Shown here: positions 1 through 5,297 of the stretch, piece by piece
Numbering within the stretch: the first letter of the stretch is position 1
How the letters are laid out: every line of letters starts with the position of its first letter
DNA from: Bacillota bacterium
GTDB lineage: Bacteria > Bacillota > Clostridia > Christensenellales > Aristaeellaceae
DNA: 10,299 bases
Reading direction: 5' to 3'
Assembly (NCBI GenBank): GCA_023444095.1
Contig: JAEZRP010000003.1
Location: 1 to 10,299, forward strand
Program-made: the position numbers and the translations under genes
Notes under the pieces: model-generated
What the model was told of the DNA's origin: nothing
Database searches by the model: none
Seen by the model: the letters and a program-made list of their open reading frames with translations, nothing else

Positions 1-11
1 CCGCCCCCCCG

Positions 12-39
12 CTCAAGGGCTGGCGCCCTTGAGAATCCC
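12..39 (-). repeat. REP-like palindrome, copy 1
   Basis: A perfect 9-bp inverted repeat (12-20 with 25-33) with a 4-nt loop. Read on the minus strand, it starts with the 14-nt string GGGATTCTCAAGGG (39 to 26) and is followed by a G-rich run after the second arm. The same 14-nt string and the same layout recur on the plus strand at 5235-5248, with a different but still complementary stem. No U tract follows, so it is not an obvious intrinsic terminator. It looks like one member of a family of dispersed intergenic palindromes. What family it belongs to is unknown. Confidence 0.55.
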
Positions 40-91
40 ATACTTCGTTAAAAATCTGAATATGATCCGTCGGCGGTTCGGGGGCCTGAGG

Positions 92-233
92 CACGCCGAC
101 CGAATTTCACTTCGGTCGGCGTGGTCGCACGGAAACTTCGCCCATGGGTGAAGTTTGTCCTTACGGGACTGAATTTGGCGCAGTTTATGCGGCAAATTCA
201 CCGACGCGACTTGGCTTGCTTTCAGCAAGCCAA
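92..233. other. Cluster of four to five consecutive hairpins
   Basis: This gene-free stretch is almost wholly made of back-to-back inverted repeats. 92-104 pairs perfectly with 111-123 (13 bp, 6-nt loop). 133-156 is a near-perfect 24-nt palindrome with one G/T position. 157-160 pairs with 166-169 (weak, 4 bp). 170-177 pairs with 193-200 and continues as 179-181 with 189-191 across one G/G mismatch. 211-220 pairs perfectly with 224-233 (10 bp, 3-nt loop). None is followed by a U tract on either strand, so they are not clear terminators. They may be the 3' untranslated region of the minus-strand operon ending at 312, a cluster of REP-like units, or a structured RNA. I see no open frame here that looks like a protein. 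The rest of 1-311 holds only the palindrome at 12-39 and a weak CCCC/GGGG hairpin at 287-304. Confidence 0.6.
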
Positions 234-311
234 CCTTGCCCCGAGCCGCCGAGTTCGCGTTACAGGTAGTTTTTATAGAGACATGTCCCCATTTCGGGAA
301 GGGGTGCGCAA

Positions 312-1136
312 TCAGGCGAGTGCGCTGACCTCATCTACCAATTGTTTAAGTAAGTGGCTTGCCTCGGTCAAATCCGTTCCGCATAGCGCGAATACCTTTT
401 CCACGCGGTCTTTATAGTTCTCGGGCCGGATTGGAAACGCGTCGATCATGCCGACCGCTCGCTTTTCGTTCAGGCAGTACTCATCATTGAGGGCGAACAG
501 CACCTGATTCATGCACGAGACGCTGCGCACCACGTGGGCCGTGACGTAGTAGGCGTCTCCTTTCTTCGCGTTTTCCTGCGCGAACATGCATGAAAAGCCC
601 GCTTCGAATTGAAAGAAGGAGATGATCGCCGCCTTCATCGCGGGCGGGTACGATTCCGCCGTGCGCTTCAGCGCCGCCACGCCGCCCGGCCCGTCCCAGA
701 TCAGCTTGCTGATCGCCAGCTCGCCCATGTACATAGCGTTTATATACGCGTGAGGGTGACCGGGCTGATAGTGGGTGGTCACGACGCCTTTTTGGCAGTC
801 CTCGACCGCCTTCCCGACGCGCCGGACGTCGCGCAGGATCAGGTCCACATGGATGCCGTCGACAATCAGCCAACCGCCGCCATTCACCCAATTGCCCCAC
901 CCGCCGGGCGGCGTGATCAATTTTCCCCTGTGTTCGTCGTCGAGCAAGCGGGCCGCCTCATCCAGCGCCTCCAGGTTCAACTCGACCGCTCCGCCGTAGT
1001 AGATCCCGATGTCGATGTCCGAGTTTGGGCCGTGCGTGGCCCGCGCGCGGGAGCCGCCCAGGACGATCGCTTCGATGCCGGGCACTTTCCGCAGCCGTTC
1101 CGCGACCTTATCGATAATCGCTTCGATGGGATTCAC
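312..1136 (-). CDS. Nucleotidyltransferase-domain protein, possible antibiotic-modifying enzyme
   Basis: A protein of 274 residues with the DNA polymerase beta-like nucleotidyltransferase fold at its N terminus. Residues 27-29 are the GGS motif. D40 and D42 form the SDIDI carboxylate pair, and D98 in the VDLIL strand is the expected third metal ligand. The C-terminal half is predicted mostly helical and has no motif I can name, so the substrate is unknown. Families with this N terminus include aminoglycoside and lincosamide nucleotidyltransferases as well as proteins of unknown role. The gene is the second in an operon behind the ABC-F gene. A GTG at 1145 overlaps the ABC-F stop by 4 nt (GTGA). 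The GTG at 1136 is preferred because GAGGTGA (1142-1148) lies 5 nt upstream of it as a good ribosome binding site; using 1145 would add three residues. Either start implies translational coupling. Resistance is inferred mainly from the neighbour. No clear terminator follows. Confidence 0.8.
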   Translation of the reverse strand: MNPIEAIIDKVAERLRKVPGIEAIVLGGSRARATHGPNSDIDIGIYYGGAVELNLEALDEAARLLDDEHRGKLITPPGGWGNWVNGGGWLIVDGIHVDLILRDVRRVGKAVEDCQKGVVTTHYQPGHPHAYINAMYMGELAISKLIWDGPGGVAALKRTAESYPPAMKAAIISFFQFEAGFSCMFAQENAKKGDAYYVTAHVVRSVSCMNQVLFALNDEYCLNEKRAVGMIDAFPIRPENYKDRVEKVFALCGTDLTEASHLLKQLVDEVSALA

Positions 1137-1141
1137 CTTTT

Positions 1142-2809
1142 TCACCTCGTATATTCTTGTCCATTTCGTGTCTTCGCCTCGACGATCTGCCGCGCGAGGT
1201 CCTCGTACTCGGCGTTGAGCTTTTCGGGGGAATCGCCCTTCCTGGGCGCGCTCATGCGCGCGGCGACGGCGGCCATGCGCATCTGAAGGGTGGTGATGAG
1301 CAGCGCGAAGTCCTCGGCGGGTCGGTTCCCGGCGAGAGACTTTTCGTACATTTCCATATCGCCCTCGAAGGTCCTGAGGGAGCGGTTCTCGAAGAACACG
1401 AGCCGCTGGGCGAGGGCCCGGACGAAGGAGCGGTCGTGGCTCACGAACAGCACGGTGCCCGCGTAATCGAGGAGCACGCTCTGGAGCGCCTCGAGGGTGA
1501 AGACATCGATGTGGTTGGTGGGCTCATCGAGGATCAGGAGGTTGATGTCCGCGGCGAACAGCCGCGCAAGGGCGACTTTCGCCCGCTCGCCGCCTGAGAG
1601 CACCGAAACGCGCTTGAACACGTCGTCGCCCCGGATCATGAGCCGTGCCATGATCGTGCGCACGACGGATTCGGGAAAAATGCTGAGCGCCATTGCGTTT
1701 TCGAGCGCGGAGGCGGCAAAGTCGAGGGTCGAGGCGTGATCCTGGTCGAACCAGCCCATCTTGACGCCGGGATTCGCGCGCACGCGCGGGTCCTTGCCGG
1801 AGACGATCCGGGAGATGAGCGTCGACTTTCCGCAACCGTTGTCGCCCAATAGCGCCGTGCGCATGCCCGCAACCAGCTTCATGGACGCGTCCTCAAGAAG
1901 AACCTTGTTTCCTGCGCGCAGGTTCATCGCGCGGATCTCGACCGAGATTTTGCTTGTAATGGGGGTTGCCGCGCCGAGCCGCATGGCGATATTCGGGTCT
2001 TCGCGCGGGCGCTCGACCTCGTCTAGCCGGTCGAGCCGCGATTCGAAGGCCTTGCGCACCTGATGAATCTTTCTCTGCACGTTGGTGACGGCGCGCTTGT
2101 GGAGCCGCGCCTCGCTGTTTCCCATGCGCTTTGGAAGGTGCTGCTTCTGCGAAGCCAGCTCGACCTCGTGCTGGATCATCTTCTTGATCCGGCTCTGCTC
2201 CGCGCGGTAGCCCTCGTACTGCTCGCGCTGGAACGAGCGCCGGTTCTCCATCTCCATGCGCCACGCGGAGTAGTTGCCGGGGAAGAAGGTCAGCTTTCCA
2301 TCCTCGAGTTGCGCGATTTTGGTGCAGATGGCGTCGAGCAGCGCACGGTCGTGCGAGATCAGTACGATCGCGCCCTCGTATTCCCGCAGCCGCTTCTCGA
2401 GCCGCTCCACGCCGCGCGCATCGAGGTCGGTGGTCGGCTCGTCGGCGAGCAAAACGTGCCCGCGCGCGGTCAGCGCGCCCGCGATCCGCCGCCGCGTCCG
2501 CTCGCCGCCTGAGAGTCCCTCGCGCAACTCCAGCGCGCCAAATTCACTCCTGAGTGCCGGGTCGAACGCGCGCTCCTCGTCCGCGCCCGTCTGCGCGATG
2601 ACGGAGACGGGCGCGAGCCTTGCGATGATCCCCGCGTCCGGCTCGAGCTCGCCCGAGAGAATCTTGATCAACGTCGATTTGCCCGCGCCGTTCTCGCCGA
2701 CGAGGCCGACGCGGTCGCCGTCATAGAGTTCGAATGTGTCGATGTCCAAAACCTTGCGCAGGCCGTAGGATTTCTCGATCCCCCGCGCATCCAACAATAG
2801 CTTCGCCAT
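1142..2809 (-). CDS. ABC-F ATPase, antibiotic ribosomal-protection type
   Basis: A soluble protein of 555 residues with two ATPase domains and no membrane segment, as in the ABC-F family that acts on the ribosome. Domain 1 has Walker A 38-46 (GENGAGKST), signature LSGGE 99-103, Walker B with E124 (ADEPTTDLD) and a SHD switch at 152-154. Domain 2 has Walker A 322-329 (GDNGCGKS), LSGGE 404-408, LDEPTNHID 427-435 with E429, and a second SHDR. The inter-domain linker (about 183-267) is long, basic and helical, with a PKRMGNSEARLHK segment. A helical C-terminal extension covers about 490-555. The short first domain, long linker and C-terminal extension resemble the Vga/VmlR/Lsa-type proteins that dislodge lincosamides, pleuromutilins and streptogramins rather than the housekeeping EttA/Uup types. 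This subfamily call is by recall and not certain. The start at 2809 is chosen because homologous proteins begin just before the LLxARxIxKSYG strand. An in-frame ATG at 2884 would add 25 residues encoded by the leader hairpins. Expression is probably controlled by that leader. Confidence 0.88.
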   Translation of the reverse strand: MAKLLLDARGIEKSYGLRKVLDIDTFELYDGDRVGLVGENGAGKSTLIKILSGELEPDAGIIARLAPVSVIAQTGADEERAFDPALRSEFGALELREGLSGGERTRRRIAGALTARGHVLLADEPTTDLDARGVERLEKRLREYEGAIVLISHDRALLDAICTKIAQLEDGKLTFFPGNYSAWRMEMENRRSFQREQYEGYRAEQSRIKKMIQHEVELASQKQHLPKRMGNSEARLHKRAVTNVQRKIHQVRKAFESRLDRLDEVERPREDPNIAMRLGAATPITSKISVEIRAMNLRAGNKVLLEDASMKLVAGMRTALLGDNGCGKSTLISRIVSGKDPRVRANPGVKMGWFDQDHASTLDFAASALENAMALSIFPESVVRTIMARLMIRGDDVFKRVSVLSGGERAKVALARLFAADINLLILDEPTNHIDVFTLEALQSVLLDYAGTVLFVSHDRSFVRALAQRLVFFENRSLRTFEGDMEMYEKSLAGNRPAEDFALLITTLQMRMAAVAARMSAPRKGDSPEKLNAEYEDLARQIVEAKTRNGQEYTR

Positions 2810-2819
2810 AAAAAGAACG

Positions 2820-2916
2820 CCCCCATTTGCATACGTCGCATGGGAGCGCAAAAAAAGCCGCGTATTCGGAACGCAACCTCCCATGCGACACAGAATACAC
2901 CGCGCGTCGCGCGGCT
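2820..2916 (-). promoter_or_regulatory. Candidate attenuator in the ABC-F leader
   Basis: The transcript leader (about 2975 to 2810) has overlapping inverted repeats; positions here run in transcript order. Segment A (2916-2911, AGCCGC) can pair with A' (2861-2856, GCGGCT). It is supported by an adjoining inner stem, 2898-2893 with 2867-2862, and is followed at once by seven U (2856-2850), which gives an intrinsic-terminator layout. Most of A can instead pair locally: 2914-2909 with 2905-2900 is a 6-bp all-GC hairpin with a 3-nt loop, which would break the terminator. Downstream, 2889-2878 and 2846-2835 are a perfect 12-bp inverted repeat. The first half of the second arm (2846-2840) can alternatively pair with 2826-2820, masking the five-G run (2824-2820) that is the only ribosome-binding-like sequence before the ATG at 2809. 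Two alternative pairings at two levels suggest conditional expression. Stabilities were not computed. Confidence 0.6.
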
Positions 2917-2933
2917 CTTTCGGTGTCAGATGG

Positions 2934-2948
2934 TTAGATGCGCTTCAT
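2934..2948 (-). CDS. Candidate four-codon upstream ORF (MKRI) in the ABC-F leader
   Basis: ATG-AAG-CGC-ATC-TAA lies about 27 nt after the predicted transcription start and ends 18 nt before attenuator segment A. An AAAGGAG sequence (2950-2956), the best Shine-Dalgarno match in the leader, lies directly upstream, but only 1 nt separates it from the ATG. That is shorter than normal, so translation is uncertain. Short leader peptides are established parts of ribosome-sensing attenuators ahead of resistance genes, including some ABC-F genes. Here it is supported only by position and by the otherwise unexplained AAAGGAG. Confidence 0.3.
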   Translation of the reverse strand: MKRI

Positions 2949-2981
2949 TCTCCTTTATACCGCCTTTCGTAGACTGTGGCC

Positions 2982-3010
2982 ATTATACAGGAGCTTTCGC
3001 CGCTTGTCAA
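2982..3010 (-). promoter_or_regulatory. Consensus promoter of the ABC-F operon
   Basis: On the minus strand TTGACA (3010-3005) and TATAAT (2987-2982) are separated by exactly 17 nt, a perfect match to the sigma-70/sigma-A consensus. Transcription should start near 2975, giving a leader of roughly 165 nt before the ATG at 2809. So strong a promoter before a resistance-type gene fits control by attenuation rather than by initiation. Confidence 0.85.
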
Positions 3011-3158
3011 GGCGAGAAACCAAAAGGAACGCCGCCCCCGGATTCGCTCCGAAGGGGGAATGAATTCTATTCGGCATCTCGGTAGCACGGGGCTTGCGCC
3101 CGCGCGCCGCCGAAGAACAGAGATCGAAATGATTCCGGCATGGGATTTCAATGGCCTG
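3011..3158. other. Intergenic region between uvrC end and ABC-F promoter, with weak hairpins
   Basis: No gene is seen here. A hairpin of CCCCC (3035-3039) with GGGGG (3054-3058) and an inner GGA/TCC pairing (3040-3042 with 3048-3050) lies about 100 nt past the uvrC stop. On the minus strand it is followed only by a T-rich patch, not a clean U tract, so it is at best a weak terminator for uvrC. A small GGGC-GCAA-GCCC tetraloop hairpin also occurs near 3091-3102. Confidence 0.35.
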
Positions 3159-5060
3159 TCAGCCCTTTGGCGGGTTTTGGGACGGACTACCGACGTTCTC
3201 GGCGTTTCCCTCGTGCAACTTTGCGTACACCGCCTCGGCGGCGTTTACCGGCAGGCCGGGCACCTGGGCGATCTCCTCAACGGCTGCGGCTTTGAGGGCC
3301 TCGATGGTCTTGAAGTGTTTGAGGATGGCCTTGCGGCGGGCCGCGCCGATGCCGGGGATGTTCTCGAGCTTGGAGCCGACGGACTGCTTGCCGCGCAGCG
3401 CGCGGTGGTGGGTGATGGCGAAGCGGTGCGCCTCGTCGCGCAGCCTCTGGATGGCGTGGAGCGCGTTGGAGTGCCGGTCGAGCAGCAGTGATTCGTCGGA
3501 ATAGGGGAGCACGATCTCCTCGATGCGCTTGGCGAGGCCGAACATCGGGATGTCGTAGGGGGATTCTGCCATGGCCTCCATGGCGGCCGTGAGCTGGCCG
3601 CGCCCGCCATCGATGAGAATGAGGTCGGGGAGGTCGGTAAACTTCCCGCCTTTCGGGTCGAGCCCCTTCTCCGCGCGCTCGGCGAGTTCCTTCCCGGCGT
3701 GCGCGAGGCGGCGGGTGAGGACCTCCTTCATGGAAGCGAAGTCGTTGGGCCCCTCGACGGTCTTGATGCGGAAGTGGCGGTACTCCTTGTTGGCGCAAGC
3801 GCCGTCGATCATGACCACCATGGAACCGACGGACAGGACGCCTTGCGTGTTCGAGATGTCGTAGCCCTCGATCCTGCGGGGCGGCTTGTCGAGCCCGAGC
3901 GCGTTCGCGAGTTCCTCCATGGCGCCCACCGTGCGCTCCCTGGTGCGCGAGAGCCGCGTGTCGCGCTTCGCAGCCTCGTCCCGGAGGTTCTTGAGCGCCA
4001 TGTTCACGAGCTTCACCTTGTCGCCCCTGCGCGGGGCGATGACGTAGACGCGCCGCCCGTGCAGCTCCGTCAAAAGCTGTTCGAGCACGTCCTTTTCCGG
4101 CGGATCGACGTTTACGATCAGCTCCTGCGGCGGCATGTTGTCCTTGCCGTAGTATTGCAGGATGAACTGGGTGAGCACTTCGGCGGGTTCGTCCTCCGCC
4201 GCGCCGTCGAACACGAAGTGCTCCGCGCCGATCAGCCGCCCGGAGCGAACGATCATGAGCTGCACAATGGCGTCCGCGCCATAGGGGGCCGTTGCGATCA
4301 CATCCTGATCGCCCTGCGCGGTCGAAATGGCCTTCTGCTTCTGCATCACGGCCTCGACGGCGCGGATGCGGTCTCGGTAGAGCGCCGCGCGCTCGTAGTT
4401 CATCGTCTGCGCGGCCTCCGTCATGCGCTCCGTGAGCTCCTTGAGGACTGGCGCGTACTTGCCGCTCAGGAAGTCCGCCACCCGTTCGATCAGCGCGCGG
4501 TACTCCTCCTTCGACACCTTGTTCGCGCACGGCGCGAGGCACTGCCCGATGTCATACTGGATGCACGGGCGCGTTGGCTTGTCCTCGCGGATGATGCGGT
4601 TGCAGATGCGGATCGGGAAGATCATCCGCGCCACGTCCAGCACCTCGCGCACAACCGTCGCGCCCTGGAACGGCCCGAAGTAACGGGCGCCGTCCTTGGC
4701 GATCCGGCGCACCAGATCGGCCTTTGGGAAGTCCTGCCGCGCGTCGATCCGGATGTACGGGTAGTGCTTGTCGTCCTTCAGCCGGATGTTATACTGCGGC
4801 TTATGGAGCTTGATGAGGTTGCACTCCAAAGTCAGCGCCTCGAGCTCGCCGTCCACCAGCATGATGTCGAAGTCGTCCACCTTCTCGACCATCGCCATCA
4901 CCTTCGCGGTATGGTTCTTCGAGGGATGAAAATACTGGCGAACCCGGTTTTTCAGGTTCACCGCCTTGCCGACATAGATCACCTTGCCGCCCGACTTCAT
5001 CAGGTAGCACCCCGGCGAATCCGGCAGCATCTTTAGCTTCAGCTCAAGCTCCTGTGTCAA
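3159..5060 (-). CDS. uvrC: Excinuclease ABC subunit C
   Basis: UvrC makes both incisions flanking a DNA lesion after UvrA and UvrB have located it in nucleotide excision repair. The 633-residue protein has all expected parts. The GIY-YIG nuclease lies at about 16-95 (GCYLM at 17-21, IYVGKA at 28-33). A four-cysteine set at C153, C166, C174 and C178 matches the spacing of the iron-sulfur cluster reported in this family. The UVR domain is at about 203-238. The RNase H-like 5' nuclease has D401 (GYDISN), D484 (LIDGGRGQL) and H545 (DEAHRF). Two helix-hairpin-helix motifs lie near 566-582 and 598-613. The start is TTG at 5060, supported by GGAGGTGG ending 4 nt upstream; an ATG at 5099 in the same frame would read through a palindrome and has no such support. 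uvrA and uvrB are not nearby. No convincing promoter is visible upstream. Confidence 0.97.
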   Translation of the reverse strand: MTQELELKLKMLPDSPGCYLMKSGGKVIYVGKAVNLKNRVRQYFHPSKNHTAKVMAMVEKVDDFDIMLVDGELEALTLECNLIKLHKPQYNIRLKDDKHYPYIRIDARQDFPKADLVRRIAKDGARYFGPFQGATVVREVLDVARMIFPIRICNRIIREDKPTRPCIQYDIGQCLAPCANKVSKEEYRALIERVADFLSGKYAPVLKELTERMTEAAQTMNYERAALYRDRIRAVEAVMQKQKAISTAQGDQDVIATAPYGADAIVQLMIVRSGRLIGAEHFVFDGAAEDEPAEVLTQFILQYYGKDNMPPQELIVNVDPPEKDVLEQLLTELHGRRVYVIAPRRGDKVKLVNMALKNLRDEAAKRDTRLSRTRERTVGAMEELANALGLDKPPRRIEGYDISNTQGVLSVGSMVVMIDGACANKEYRHFRIKTVEGPNDFASMKEVLTRRLAHAGKELAERAEKGLDPKGGKFTDLPDLILIDGGRGQLTAAMEAMAESPYDIPMFGLAKRIEEIVLPYSDESLLLDRHSNALHAIQRLRDEAHRFAITHHRALRGKQSVGSKLENIPGIGAARRKAILKHFKTIEALKAAAVEEIAQVPGLPVNAAEAVYAKLHEGNAENVGSPSQNPPKG

Positions 5061-5064
5061 GAAA

Positions 5065-5072
5065 CCACCTCC
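5065..5072 (-). promoter_or_regulatory. Ribosome binding site fixing the uvrC TTG start
   Basis: GGAGGTGG on the minus strand, with 7 nt between GGAGG and the TTG at 5060. It is the strongest Shine-Dalgarno match in the window and decides the non-ATG start. A 9-bp hairpin (5075-5095) begins 2 nt upstream of it in the transcript. Confidence 0.8.
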
Positions 5073-5074
5073 GA

Positions 5075-5095
5075 CCAAGGGGCTCTGCCCCTTGG
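5075..5095. repeat. Palindrome CCAAGGGGC-tct-GCCCCTTGG
   Basis: A perfect 9-bp inverted repeat with a 3-nt loop inside the probable uvrC leader. A partial direct repeat of its minus-strand edge follows (GTCCAAAGGG near 5102-5111 against GTCCAAGGGG at 5079-5097 region). Its composition resembles the palindromes at 12-33 and 5241-5263, but the flanks differ, so membership in the same repeat family is only possible. Confidence 0.45.
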
Positions 5096-5123
5096 ACACT
5101 GTCCCTTTGGACTACCGTACCGC

Positions 5124-5205
5124 GGGAACAATCCCGATTGTCTGCCGTCGCCACGGGGTCCCAGCCCTATGAGTTTGCAGGTTCGGTCGCGCGGGGTTTG
5201 GGACC
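5124..5205. other. Intergenic palindromes upstream of uvrC
   Basis: No gene is seen between 5096 and 5234. GGTCCCA (5157-5163) pairs with TGGGACC (5199-5205) around a 35-nt loop. A small ACAAT/ATTGT hairpin lies at 5128-5141. These could be leader structure for uvrC or relics of palindromic repeats; no promoter motif of quality was found on the minus strand. Confidence 0.3.
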
Positions 5206-5234
5206 ACGGGACGGACTGATAAATGATTTTTTTC

Positions 5235-5268
5235 GGGATTCTCAAGGGACGTTGTCCCTTGGGCGGGG
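5235..5268 (+). repeat. REP-like palindrome, copy 2
   Basis: The stem 5241-5250 with 5254-5263 (10 positions, one G/T, 3-nt loop) is preceded by GGGATT and followed by CGGGG. The string GGGATTCTCAAGGG (5235-5248) is identical to copy 1 at 39-26 on the minus strand. The stems differ at their tips (GGGAC/GTCCC here, GGGC/GCCC there) yet both remain paired, so the structure is conserved while the sequence changes. Confidence 0.55.
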
Positions 5269-5291
5269 ATCTCCGGGGCGATATCCCCAAG
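5258..5291. repeat. Inverted repeat abutting the phosphodiesterase gene end
   Basis: GGGGAT (5265-5270) pairs with ATCCCC (5283-5288), and the outer CTTGG (5258-5262) with CCAAG (5287-5291) gives an alternative pairing. It overlaps the second arm of the preceding palindrome and begins 7 nt past the stop codon at 5298. It could act as the 3' end structure of that gene's transcript, but no U tract follows on the minus strand. Confidence 0.35.
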
Positions 5292-5297
5292 CGTCGT

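Noticed and set aside
92..233. Hairpin cluster as a CRISPR array, tRNA or integron attachment site
   Set aside because: The hairpins differ in sequence and spacing, so there is no repeat-spacer pattern. No tRNA cloverleaf could be drawn, and no integrase or cassette gene is present.
287..304. CCCC/GGGG hairpin after the nucleotidyltransferase stop as a terminator
   Set aside because: The stem is only 4 bp with a 10-nt loop and no U tract follows on the minus strand.
2945..3151. Minus-strand open frame crossing the ABC-F promoter
   Set aside because: Its start lies upstream of the promoter and its sequence has no family resemblance. It is explained by the intergenic region and leader.
3699..5036. 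Long open frame on the plus strand opposite uvrC
   Set aside because: It lies wholly antisense to a full uvrC, is rich in arginine, valine and aspartate as expected of GC-rich shadow frames, and has no recognisable domain.
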